A stretch of DNA of 64,000 nucleotides from Flavobacterium sp. MK4S-17 (lineage in GTDB: Bacteria; Bacteroidota; Bacteroidia; Flavobacteriales; Flavobacteriaceae), in assembly GCF_009848495.1 (NCBI RefSeq), contig NZ_WWEP01000036.1:124001-188000 (forward strand), given 5' to 3'. Both the position numbers and the translations under genes were made by a program. The number at the start of each line of letters is the position of its first letter. Positions within the stretch are counted from its first letter, which is position 1. Positions 32,054-40,183 of the stretch are shown here, in pieces. The notes under the pieces are model-generated. The model saw only the letters and a program-made list of their open reading frames with translations, searched no databases and was not told the origin of the DNA.

Positions 32054-34906
32054 TTATCGGCTTAAGTACATTTTCCTTCGGGAATATAATTCATAAAACT
32101 GGTCGTCTTTAAGGTCTTCAATAAACAAAATGCTCTCGCCGGTAGATTTCATTTCCGGGCCAAGCTTTTTATTAACACCCGGGAATTTATTAAATGAAAA
32201 TACCGGTTGCTTAATAGCATATCCCTTAAGCTGCGGATTAAAAGTAAAATCTTTTACCTTCTTTTCTCCCAGCATAATCTTTGTGGCATAATTTACATAA
32301 GGCTCGCCATAAGCCTTAGCAATAAACGGTACGGTACGGGAAGCCCTGGGGTTAGCCTCAATAACATAAACAATATCATCCTTAATGGCGAACTGTATAT
32401 TGATTAAACCCACCGTCCTTAAAGCCAGTGCTATTTTTTTGGTGTGGTCTTTTATCTGCTGCATTACAAACTCGCCAAGGTTAAAAGGCGGTAAAGTTGC
32501 ATTACTATCACCCGAATGTACACCACAAGGTTCAATATGTTCCATTATACCTATTATATACACATCTTCACCATCGCAAATAGCATCTGCCTCGGCTTCT
32601 ATTGCACCATCCAGGTAATGGTCAAGCAACAGCTTGTTATTAGGTATATGTTTCAGCAATTCAATAACATGCTCTTCCAGTTCTTGTTTGTTGATTACAA
32701 TTTTCATGCCCTGCCCTCCAAGCACATACGATGGCCTTACAAGCAGTGGGAAATCAAGTTCATCAGCAAGCTTTACAGCCTCTTCGGCATTTTCAGCCAC
32801 ACCAAATTTAGGGAATGGTATGTGAAGTTCAGAAAGCAGTTCAGAGAACCTGCCCCTGTCCTCAGCAAGGTCAAGCGCGTCATAGCTTGTACCTAAAATT
32901 TTTATGCCGTAACGATCAAGCTTTTCAGCCAGCTTAAGGGCAGTCTGCCCGCCAAGCTGAACAATAACGCCCTCCGGTTTTTCATGCCTTATAATATCGT
33001 AAATATGCTCCCAGAAAACAGGTTCAAAATATAATTTATCGGCAGTGTCAAAATCTGTTGAAACCGTTTCAGGGTTACAGTTAATCATTATAGTTTCATA
33101 ACCGCACTCCGAAGCAGCAAGCACACCGTGAACACACGAATAGTCAAACTCTATACCCTGCCCTATCCTGTTGGGGCCAGAGCCCAGTACAATTACTTTT
33201 TTCCTGTCGGAAACAACACTTTCATTGGCTACATAGCGCGTGCCGTCCGCCCTTTCAATTTCAGCTTCAAAGGTAGAGTAATAATAAGGTGTTTGTGCTT
33301 TAAACTCAGCAGCACACGTATCAACCAGCTTATAAACACGCTTAACGCCCATTTCTTCACGCTTATTATACACCTGGCTCTCCAGGCATCCCATCATGTG
33401 GGCAATCTGCCTGTCAGCAAAACCTTTTTGCTTGGCTTCCAAAAGCAATTCTTTAGGAAGGTTATCTATAGTATAGCCCGATATTTCTTTTTCAAGTGCA
33501 TAAAGTTCTTCATACTGCTTTAAAAACCACATATCAATATTGGTAATTTCATGTATGCGGCTAAGCGGTATGCCCATCTGTATAGCATCATATATTACAA
33601 AAACCCTGTCCCAGCTTGCATTGGTGAGCTTCTCTATAATCTGCTCGTAATTCTTATAGCCTTTACCGTCGGCGCCAAGTCCGTTACGCTTAATTTCCAG
33701 TGATTGTGTAGCCTTGTGCAACGCCTCCTGAAACGACCTGCCTATACCCATAACCTCCCCTACAGATTTCATCTGAAGGCCAAGTGTCCTGTCTGCACCT
33801 TCAAACTTATCAAAGTTCCAGCGCGGTATTTTTACAATAACATAATCCAGTGTAGGCTCAAATAAAGCCGATGTAGATTTTGTTATCTGGTTTTGCAGTT
33901 CGTCAAGATTGTAACCTAATGCCAGTTTTGAAGCAATTTTTGCAATTGGGTAACCTGTTGCTTTAGATGCCAGTGCCGAAGAACGCGACACCCTTGGGTT
34001 AATTTCTATGGCAACAATATCTTCTTTTTCATCAGGGCTAACGGCAAACTGCACATTACACCCCCCGGCAAAGTTGCCTATGCTGCGCATCATCTTTATA
34101 GCCATGTCGCGCATCCTTTGATATGTAGTATCAGACAAGGTCATAGCCGGGGCAACAGTTATACTGTCGCCGGTATGGATTCCCATAGGGTCCATATTTT
34201 CTATAGAACAGATAATCACCACATTATCATTCTTGTCCCTCAGCAATTCCAATTCATATTCTTTCCATCCGAAAAGAGCCTTGTCAATCAGCACCTCATG
34301 TATTGGTGAAGCTTCCAGTCCACGGGTAAGAAGCTCATCAAAATCTTCTTTCCTGTGCACAAAAGCCGCCCCTGTTCCCCCAAGCGTAAATGATGGGCGT
34401 ATAACGAGCGGAAAACCAAACTCCTGCGCTATTTCCTTTCCTTTTAAGAAAGAGTTTGCAATTTTAGCCGGTGCTGCGGGTATGCCAATGCGCTCCAGCA
34501 GCTGCTTAAACTGTTCCCTGTCTTCTGTAACATTAATTGCATTGATATCAACACCAATGAGCCTCACATTAAAATCGGCCCAAATACCTTTCTCTTCTGC
34601 TTCCAGGCAAAGGTTAAGTGCTGTCTGCCCGCCCATTGTGGGTAATACCGCATCAATTTCGGGATGGTCTTTCAGTATTTCAATAATAGATTTTGTGTTG
34701 AGCGGTTTCAGGTAAACATGGTCGGCCATGCTTGGGTCGGTCATTATGGTTGCAGGGTTGGAATTGATAAGTATAACTTTTATACCTTCTTCCCTAAGCG
34801 ACCTGGCCGCCTGAGATCCTGAATAATCAAACTCACAGGCCTGCCCAATTATTATCGGGCCCGAGCCTATGATCAAAACAGATTTAATAGAATTGTCTTT
34901 CGGCAT
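32054..34906 (-). CDS. carB: Carbamoyl-phosphate synthase large subunit without C-terminal regulatory domain
   Basis: Makes carbamoyl phosphate from glutamine-derived ammonia, bicarbonate and 2 ATP for pyrimidine and arginine synthesis, together with CarA (not in this window). The 950-residue protein has both ATP-grasp halves: the N-terminal half with IGSGPIIIGQACEFDYSG and a second copy with LGSGPNRIGQGIEFDYS, plus RPSFTLGGTG and RPSYVLGGQG. It stops about 120 residues short of E. coli CarB (1073), removing the MGS-like domain that binds UMP, IMP and ornithine. A TAAATTTG -7 element is at 34948-34941. Confidence 0.95.
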   Translation of the reverse strand: MPKDNSIKSVLIIGSGPIIIGQACEFDYSGSQAARSLREEGIKVILINSNPATIMTDPSMADHVYLKPLNTKSIIEILKDHPEIDAVLPTMGGQTALNLCLEAEEKGIWADFNVRLIGVDINAINVTEDREQFKQLLERIGIPAAPAKIANSFLKGKEIAQEFGFPLVIRPSFTLGGTGAAFVHRKEDFDELLTRGLEASPIHEVLIDKALFGWKEYELELLRDKNDNVVIICSIENMDPMGIHTGDSITVAPAMTLSDTTYQRMRDMAIKMMRSIGNFAGGCNVQFAVSPDEKEDIVAIEINPRVSRSSALASKATGYPIAKIASKLALGYNLDELQNQITKSTSALFEPTLDYVIVKIPRWNFDKFEGADRTLGLQMKSVGEVMGIGRSFQEALHKATQSLEIKRNGLGADGKGYKNYEQIIEKLTNASWDRVFVIYDAIQMGIPLSRIHEITNIDMWFLKQYEELYALEKEISGYTIDNLPKELLLEAKQKGFADRQIAHMMGCLESQVYNKREEMGVKRVYKLVDTCAAEFKAQTPYYYSTFEAEIERADGTRYVANESVVSDRKKVIVLGSGPNRIGQGIEFDYSCVHGVLAASECGYETIMINCNPETVSTDFDTADKLYFEPVFWEHIYDIIRHEKPEGVIVQLGGQTALKLAEKLDRYGIKILGTSYDALDLAEDRGRFSELLSELHIPFPKFGVAENAEEAVKLADELDFPLLVRPSYVLGGQGMKIVINKQELEEHVIELLKHIPNNKLLLDHYLDGAIEAEADAICDGEDVYIIGIMEHIEPCGVHSGDSNATLPPFNLGEFVMQQIKDHTKKIALALRTVGLINIQFAIKDDIVYVIEANPRASRTVPFIAKAYGEPYVNYATKIMLGEKKVKDFTFNPQLKGYAIKQPVFSFNKFPGVNKKLGPEMKSTGESILFIEDLKDDQFYELYSRRKMYLSR

Positions 34907-35003
34907 TGTATGTGTTGTAGTTGTTGTTTAGTGAGTTGCGCAAATTTACTATTTATTTTACAAAAACACCCCTTAGCTGCGGGGGTGGTTTTTACAGGAT
35001 ATA

Positions 35004-35037
35004 AAAAAAGGCGTTACTGAAATTAAGTAACACCTTT
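35004..35037 (-). terminator. Terminator of rpmH
   Basis: A 12-bp stem with one imperfect pair, arms 35007-35018 (AAAGGCGTTACT) and 35026-35037 (AGTAACACCTTT), followed on the minus strand by a T-run from the A-run at 35003-35009. Confidence 0.8.
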
Positions 35038-35058
35038 ATATATGCTTTACAAAAAACA

Positions 35059-35220
35059 TTATTTTTTATGTCTTGGTTCGCTGGAAACAGTTAATTTATG
35101 TCTTCCTTTAGCCCTTCTGCGAGCAAGCACTTTCCTGCCGTTGGCAGAAGCCATTCTTTCCATAAAGCCGTGCTTGTTTCTTCTTTTTCTTTTCGATGGT
35201 TGAAACGTTCTCTTACTCAT
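35059..35220 (-). CDS. rpmH: 50S ribosomal protein L34
   Basis: A 53-residue, very basic protein, [19 protein letters not shown]..., followed by [19 protein letters not shown]: the diagnostic L34 sequence. It is a structural protein of the large ribosomal subunit. In many bacteria rpmH lies by dnaA or rnpA; here it lies alone, between carB and a TPR-like gene. It has a perfect Bacteroidetes promoter, a leader of about 70 bases containing a hairpin (35268-35283) and its own terminator, so it is a single-gene transcript. Confidence 0.97.
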   Translation of the reverse strand: MSKRTFQPSKRKRRNKHGFMERMASANGRKVLARRRAKGRHKLTVSSEPRHKK

Positions 35221-35267
35221 TGCTTTGTATCTTTAAATCTTTATTGAATATCTTACTCCGGACTATC

Positions 35268-35283
35268 GGAATACCGTTATTCC
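35268..35283 (-). other. Leader hairpin of rpmH
   Basis: GGAATA / TATTCC with a 4-base loop, in the untranslated leader of rpmH. It is small and could be a stability or translation-control element; no known L34 leader motif is recognised. Confidence 0.4.
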
Positions 35284-35294
35284 AAAACCGAGTG

Positions 35295-35324
35295 CAAATA
35301 TACAAAGCTTTTTTTCTTTCGCAA
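35295..35324 (-). promoter_or_regulatory. Promoter of rpmH
   Basis: On the minus strand TTG (35324-35322), exactly 19 bases, TATATTTG (35302-35295). A perfect match to the Bacteroidetes consensus for a gene expected to be strongly expressed. Confidence 0.85.
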
Positions 35325-35390
35325 GTGGTTTTTCAAAAATATTTCTAATTGATTTTATTACCTTTGCTGGCGCAAATTAAAACAAAAACC

Positions 35391-35906
35391 ATGTTCCATA
35401 AAAACATAAAGCTGGCATTGGCAGCACTTATTATTGCTGTGGCAGTGTGGCAATTTACGGATAAAAATATTGGCAACGGAATTTTTCTTTTACTGCTTGC
35501 GGGGCTTGTGGTACTGCTATATTTTAAAAATGAGTTTATAATACTGGCTTTCCTTAAATTAAGAAAACAGGATTTTGACGGTGCTAAAAAGTGGCTTGAT
35601 AAAATAAAAAATCCCGAAGGGGCACTGGTGCGCAAGCAGCAAGGCTACTATAACTACCTTAACGGGCTAATGCTTTCGCAAACCAACCTTACACTGGCCG
35701 AAAAATACCTTAAAAAAGCAGTAGAGCTTGGGCTGAATATGGATCAGGATATGGCTATGGCTAAATTAAACCTTGCCGGTATAGCCATGACCAAAAGGCG
35801 CAAAATGGAAGCATCTAACCTGCTTAATGAAGCCAAAAAACTGGATAAGCACAATATGCTAAAAGACCAGATTACTATGATGAAGCAGCAATTAAAAAAG
35901 ATATAA
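35391..35906 (+). CDS. Membrane-anchored TPR-like protein
   Basis: A 171-residue protein with two adjacent N-terminal membrane helices (about 6-22 and 27-45), then a cytosolic all-helical region with TPR-like spacing (FDGAKKWLDKIKNPEGALVR, TLAEKYLKKAVELGL, KMEASNLLNEAKKLDKHN). It is likely a protein-interaction adaptor at the inner membrane; the partner is unknown. The ATG at 35391 is used because the upstream part of the frame holds a -7 element TACCTTTG (35359-35366). It is divergent from rpmH. Confidence 0.72.
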   Translation: MFHKNIKLALAALIIAVAVWQFTDKNIGNGIFLLLLAGLVVLLYFKNEFIILAFLKLRKQDFDGAKKWLDKIKNPEGALVRKQQGYYNYLNGLMLSQTNLTLAEKYLKKAVELGLNMDQDMAMAKLNLAGIAMTKRRKMEASNLLNEAKKLDKHNMLKDQITMMKQQLKKI

Positions 35907-35924
35907 CATTTTTAAATGATAAAT

Positions 35925-35955
35925 AGAAAAACCGCCGATTGGCGGTTTTTCTATT
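35925..35955 (+). terminator. Terminator after the TPR-like gene
   Basis: A 12-bp perfect stem, AGAAAAACCGCC / GGCGGTTTTTCT (35925-35936, 35941-35952), with loop GATT and a T-rich tail. Confidence 0.88.
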
Positions 35956-36067
35956 ATATTGGGTAGGGTTTATTTAAGTAATTATGTTCTATAAAGAGAA
36001 TATAACGTGTAAATATTTAAAATATTATATTTTTTAAATATATTTACTTAAATAATTAACTAATAAT

Positions 36068-36766
36068 ATGAATAAATTATTAGTTGCCATATCACTTTAC
36101 TTATTTCCGCTCTTACTTTTCAGCCAGGGCGACAGCCTTTATTTTTCCAATGCTGTCAGGATAAATTTAAAAAAATATAAAAAAGAAAGCAGCCTTGCTT
36201 TTCGTACCGGGAATGTTGAACGCGGCAAATACTTATTTGACTCGTTGGTTGACTACAGGCTTACCGGCACCAAAATGGATAATTTTACCTTTAAAAAAGT
36301 AAACCGCAAAAAAATAAAATTAAATAGTTTTAAAAAGCCCGTTGTGCTTATAACCTATGCTTCATGGTGTGTAATGAGCCCTGGCGAAATTCCTGCATTA
36401 AATAAAATCGCACAGAAGTATAAAGATGATGTTGCCATAGTAGTGCTTTTTTGGGACAGGAGAAATAAAATGAAACGGCTGGCACGCAAATTTAACCGCC
36501 ATATAACCGTTTGCTATGCACACGAATCTTATAAAGGGGACTCTAATGCGGTTACTTCCTTAAAACACACATTAGGGCTTCCTACTTCTTTTTACCTTGA
36601 CAGTAAATTACATATTGTGGATATAAAAAGGTGCGGAATGCAGCTTTGCCCTAAAAAAACACCTTATAATAAGGCTTATGCCCTTAACTATAATTCTTTT
36701 TTAGAAGGATTATCTACAATAATAATTGATAAAGAAGTTAAAAAAGATATGCTTGCCATAAAGTAG
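36068..36766 (+). CDS. Thioredoxin-like secreted protein lacking the second active-site Cys
   Basis: A 232-residue protein with signal peptide MNKLLVAISLYLFPLLLFSQ, a basic linker region, then a TlpA-like thioredoxin fold (about 75-200). The active-site segment reads YASWCVMSPGE, so the CxxC motif is C-V-M-S: the resolving cysteine is Ser. The cis-Pro loop is present as GLPTSFYLD. Two further Cys (KRCGMQLC) lie near residue 195. It may not be a classical disulfide reductase; monothiol chemistry or a structural role is possible. The stop codon lies in the loop of a 10-bp inverted repeat (36754-36780). Confidence 0.75.
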   Translation: MNKLLVAISLYLFPLLLFSQGDSLYFSNAVRINLKKYKKESSLAFRTGNVERGKYLFDSLVDYRLTGTKMDNFTFKKVNRKKIKLNSFKKPVVLITYASWCVMSPGEIPALNKIAQKYKDDVAIVVLFWDRRNKMKRLARKFNRHITVCYAHESYKGDSNAVTSLKHTLGLPTSFYLDSKLHIVDIKRCGMQLCPKKTPYNKAYALNYNSFLEGLSTIIIDKEVKKDMLAIK

Positions 36767-36780
36767 CTGCCTTTATGGCA
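36754..36780. other. Inverted repeat spanning the stop codon
   Basis: TGCCATAAAG and CTTTATGGCA, perfect 10-bp arms with a 7-base loop containing the TAG stop at 36764-36766. There is no T-run, so it is not a classical terminator. It lies between convergent genes. Confidence 0.5.
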
Positions 36781-36786
36781 AACATA

Positions 36787-37677
36787 TTAATAGCCCGAAG
36801 TGGGTATTTCTATAGTATAAACCTTACCATCTGCCACATCCAGCTTTCTGTCCCTTAGCCACGGGTTGTGTATTTTCAGTATTTTATAATTAATACCCTG
36901 CTCCTTTGCAAAAACGGCCAGGTCAGGGATAGAGCTGTTAACCAACACTTTTTTTACGGGCAGCAAAGGATATAAATCTCCGGGCAGTAATGTAAAATTA
37001 TACTTAAGCGGATGCTGCATTATTTCTTTTAGCGCGAGTATCCTGAAAACATAACGCGACGTTTCTTCTGTCAGCAGCAGGTCATAATAATTATCAACCC
37101 CCTGAAAAGTTATTTGCCTGTTTACCCCCGTAACACCACCATTATAAGATGCAGCCGCGAGTGTCCAGCTTCCAAACTTTTCTTTTGCACTCAGCAGGTA
37201 TTTACACGCTGCTTCGGTAGATTTTTCAAGGTGGTAGCGTTCATCCACAATATCGTTTATCTCCATGCCATATTCCTTTCCTGTTTCAGGCATAAACTGC
37301 CATACGCCCCTTGCACCCGCAGGCGATACTGCATTTACAAGCCCGCTTTCAATTACGGCAAGGTATTTAAAATCATCAGGCACACCGTTGCGCTTTAAAA
37401 TAGGCTCAATAACAGGGAAAGCCCTGTTTGCCCTCTTTATAACAAGCTGCGTGCTGGCATGCAGGTTGGCATTTACCAGCAGCTCCCTGTCCAGCCTTTC
37501 ACGCACATCGGCAATTTGAAGCGGGGCTTTTTCTCCCGCAAAACTTATTTCTGATGGAAAGTAATTTTCCTTGGCAGTTTCCTGTCCTTCGCTAACATTG
37601 GTTGATACAGCATGTATCAATACCCCGCTTAACAGCACTACTGATGCTATAACACCAGCCTTTTTAATCCTTTTCAT
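36787..37677 (-). CDS. Lytic transglycosylase (SLT domain), MltD-like
   Basis: A 296-residue protein with an N-terminal hydrophobic signal or anchor (about 8-24). A lysozyme-like SLT domain occupies about 80-215, with the catalytic Glu110 in AVIESGL, then SPAGARGVWQFMPETG and the AAASYNGG segment. The C-terminal 70 residues (KKVLVNSSIPDLAVFAKEQG onwards) look like a degenerate LysM-type module. It cleaves peptidoglycan glycan strands to 1,6-anhydro products during growth. It is convergent with the thioredoxin-like gene. Confidence 0.88.
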   Translation of the reverse strand: MKRIKKAGVIASVVLLSGVLIHAVSTNVSEGQETAKENYFPSEISFAGEKAPLQIADVRERLDRELLVNANLHASTQLVIKRANRAFPVIEPILKRNGVPDDFKYLAVIESGLVNAVSPAGARGVWQFMPETGKEYGMEINDIVDERYHLEKSTEAACKYLLSAKEKFGSWTLAAASYNGGVTGVNRQITFQGVDNYYDLLLTEETSRYVFRILALKEIMQHPLKYNFTLLPGDLYPLLPVKKVLVNSSIPDLAVFAKEQGINYKILKIHNPWLRDRKLDVADGKVYTIEIPTSGY

Positions 37678-37732
37678 AATTATACAGTGTTAGTGATTTA
37701 TTAATGTAAATTTACAAAAAACAGGTTCAAAT

Positions 37733-38404
37733 TTAATCTCCCGTTATTATTGCAGGCAGATTTTGGTTAAACCATTTTGCCTTATTAATTATCATTATAT
37801 GGGTACCGCCCTTTACAGGTATAAAATCCTTTAGGTAACGGGACGGAAAAACACCATCGGCATCTCCATGAATGTGCACTATGCCCGGTTCAGGCTTCTC
37901 CCTGTCCCATAGTATTATAGTTTTAAACGCCCAGTCCAGGTATTTCTTATCCCTTACCGAAAGATATTTTTCATAAAGCTTTAACCGCCTTGTAATAAAG
38001 TTATTGCCGAACGAAAAACGGTTCACCCACTCTACCCTTTCCATTAATGAAGTAGGGAAAACCCTGTAGGCCTGTACAAGTTTTGCAAAGCGCATACGCC
38101 TGGGGAATTCGGCATTGCATTTAACGCTGGAAATGATAATTACTTTCCTTGCCTTTATTATTTGTGCCATTTCCTGCACCAGCACGCCACCAAAAGAAAC
38201 ACCTATTAAAACCGGGTTATTGTGCTTTATACCTTTAACTATCCTTTGTGCATAATGTTTAAGGGCTTCATCAGGCTCCGGCATTTTCCATTCAAGGAAA
38301 TAGGTTTCAAAAATATCAGGAGGTAATTTTATATGTTCAAAAATAACAGGGCTGGCAGCCAGGCCGGGCATAAAATATACAGGAATTTTCTCCATTTGTT
38401 CCAT
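37733..38404 (-). CDS. Alpha/beta-hydrolase fold protein
   Basis: A 223-residue cytosolic protein with a nucleophile elbow GVSFGG (Ser near residue 69), an acid in HGDADGVFP and a late His in GGTHIMI: a complete serine-hydrolase triad. No lid domain or family signature identifies the substrate. The third codon after the start (MEQMEK) offers an alternative Met four residues in. It lies 55 bases upstream of the transglycosylase gene on the same strand. Confidence 0.8.
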   Translation of the reverse strand: MEQMEKIPVYFMPGLAASPVIFEHIKLPPDIFETYFLEWKMPEPDEALKHYAQRIVKGIKHNNPVLIGVSFGGVLVQEMAQIIKARKVIIISSVKCNAEFPRRMRFAKLVQAYRVFPTSLMERVEWVNRFSFGNNFITRRLKLYEKYLSVRDKKYLDWAFKTIILWDREKPEPGIVHIHGDADGVFPSRYLKDFIPVKGGTHIMIINKAKWFNQNLPAIITGD

Positions 38405-38512
38405 TTTAACGCTTTAATGACTGCTTTAGTCGAATTTTATTACGAAATTTGTATAAAATTAAATCTTTTATCCCAAACCAACTTTTCCTGTAACTTAATT
38501 TATTACTAAATT

Positions 38513-39235
38513 ATGAAAACCAGAATTTTTCCTAAAAGCCAAAGGGGCACTGCGGATTATGGCTGGCTTAAAGCCAATTTCTCTTTTTCCTTCGGTAATT
38601 ACCATAACCCGCAAATGGTTCAGTTTGGGATGCTGAGGGTTTTAAATGATGATACCATTGCAGGCGGCATGGGCTTTGGCACACACCCGCATGATAATAT
38701 GGAAATAGTTACCATACCGCTGGAAGGCGGGCTTACCCACCGTGACAGTATGGGCAACCAGGCTACCGTAAGGTTTGGTGAAGTGCAGGTTATGAGCGCA
38801 GGTACAGGCATACAACATTCAGAAATGAATGCAAGCCAGACTGATATTGCAAAAACACTGCAAATATGGATATTCCCGGAAAAGGAGGATGTAAAACCGA
38901 GATACGACCAAAAAGGGTTTAACCTTGAAAATAACAGGAATTCGCTTATTACCGTAGTTTCACCTCATGATAATAATGATGGCAATGCACTATGGATATA
39001 CCAACAGGCTTTTATGCACCTGGGTGTTTTTGATGCCGGCACAACGTTTAATTACGATGTTAGGATTAAAGATAATGGCATGTATCTTTTTCTTATAGAG
39101 GGGCAGATTGAAATAAACGGTGAAACTATAAATGAGCGCGATGCCTTTGGTGCTATTGAATTTGACTCAATAGCCATCACTGTTAATGCACCGTCAAAAA
39201 TATTGATAATGGAAGTCCCTATGAAGTTTAATTAA
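38513..39235 (+). CDS. Pirin family protein (YhaK/YhhW type)
   Basis: A 240-residue bicupin. The N-terminal cupin has the metal ligands of the family: two His in GFGTHPHDNMEIVT, and a His and Glu in AGTGIQHSEMN. HRDSMGN is also conserved. E. coli YhhW is a quercetin 2,3-dioxygenase in vitro; physiological roles are unclear. It is followed six bases after its stop by a small GNAT gene and then a methyltransferase gene, making a likely three-gene operon. Confidence 0.92.
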   Translation: MKTRIFPKSQRGTADYGWLKANFSFSFGNYHNPQMVQFGMLRVLNDDTIAGGMGFGTHPHDNMEIVTIPLEGGLTHRDSMGNQATVRFGEVQVMSAGTGIQHSEMNASQTDIAKTLQIWIFPEKEDVKPRYDQKGFNLENNRNSLITVVSPHDNNDGNALWIYQQAFMHLGVFDAGTTFNYDVRIKDNGMYLFLIEGQIEINGETINERDAFGAIEFDSIAITVNAPSKILIMEVPMKFN

Positions 39236-39241
39236 ACAGTT

Positions 39242-39523
39242 ATGGAAATAAAAGACAACGAATTCTCCAGGCAGTTTGAAGCTGTTTCGGATGGAGAAAA
39301 AATATCGGTTGAATATTCTGTACAGGAAAGAAAGCTTTTTCTTACCAAGCTGAATACGCCTAATGATATTGATGAAAGTATAGTAAACGAATTTTTGGAA
39401 AGCATACTTGCATCTGCCGAAGAAAAAAGGTTAAGGGTAGTACCCACCCATCCTAAAATTGCCGATTTTTTCCGTAAAAATCCGCAGTATAAGGAAATGC
39501 TGCCACCAGGCATCAGGATTTAA
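39242..39523 (+). CDS. Small GNAT-like N-acetyltransferase (YjdJ type)
   Basis: A 93-residue protein of the short GNAT group: F-x-A-x-x-D-G-E-K-I-S-V-E-Y strand pattern near the N-terminus, SILASAEEKRLRVVPTHP corresponding to the acetyl-CoA-binding turn and strand, and FFRKNPQYKEML at the end. It probably transfers an acetyl group from acetyl-CoA to an unknown amine. The stop overlaps the methyltransferase start (TAATG), suggesting coupling. Confidence 0.82.
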   Translation: MEIKDNEFSRQFEAVSDGEKISVEYSVQERKLFLTKLNTPNDIDESIVNEFLESILASAEEKRLRVVPTHPKIADFFRKNPQYKEMLPPGIRI

Positions 39524-40158
39524 TGAACCTGCTACCCTGCCCGCTTTGCCAAGGAAATACCCAGCCGTTTTACAAACACGTTGAGCGTATTTTTATGCGG
39601 TGTGGCAATTGCCTTTCTGTTTTCCTGCATCCAGATTTTTACCTTACTGAACAACAGGAAACCGCTCATTATGCCTGCCATAATAATAAACCTGATGACA
39701 TTGGTTATCAAAACTTTGTCCGCCCGATTGTAAACAGCATATTCGCAGACTTTACTAAACTGGACTCAGGATTAGACTTTGGTTCGGGAACCGGCTCGCC
39801 CATAGTTAAACTGCTTCAGGACGAGCAATACAACATACAGCAATTTGACCTCTATTTTTATAATGAAAAGCAAAGGCTTAAACAGCAATATAATTATATA
39901 GCCTGCTGCGAAACCGCAGAACATTTTAAAAACCCTGCGCAGGAATTCACCATGCTCCGGCAAATGCTGCTGCCAAAAGGTAAATTATATATTATGACCG
40001 AAAGGTATAATGATGATATTAATTTTGCTGACTGGTATTATAAAAATGACCCTACACATATCTTTCTATACCACAAAAAAGCCTTTGAATGGATAAAAGA
40101 TACTTTTGGCTTTAGTAAGGTTGAATTTAAAAACCGCCTGACTATATTATCTGTTTAG
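39523..40158 (+). CDS. Class I SAM-dependent methyltransferase with N-terminal zinc-finger-like motif
   Basis: A 211-residue protein. The N-terminal 30 residues hold four Cys as CPLCQG...MRCGNC, a rubredoxin-type knuckle. Residues 80-205 are a SAM methyltransferase fold with the glycine loop LDFGSGTGSP and the CCETAEHFKNP segment typical of the Methyltransf_23-like group. The substrate is unknown; the zinc finger hints at a macromolecular target. It is coupled to the GNAT gene. The two nearest genes downstream are convergent. Confidence 0.82.
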   Translation: MNLLPCPLCQGNTQPFYKHVERIFMRCGNCLSVFLHPDFYLTEQQETAHYACHNNKPDDIGYQNFVRPIVNSIFADFTKLDSGLDFGSGTGSPIVKLLQDEQYNIQQFDLYFYNEKQRLKQQYNYIACCETAEHFKNPAQEFTMLRQMLLPKGKLYIMTERYNDDINFADWYYKNDPTHIFLYHKKAFEWIKDTFGFSKVEFKNRLTILSV

Positions 40159-40183
40159 TTATTGGGCAGAACAGAGAACTATA

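Noticed and set aside
33128-33523. 131-codon frame antisense to carB
   Set aside because: A chance open frame opposite a conserved enzyme gene.
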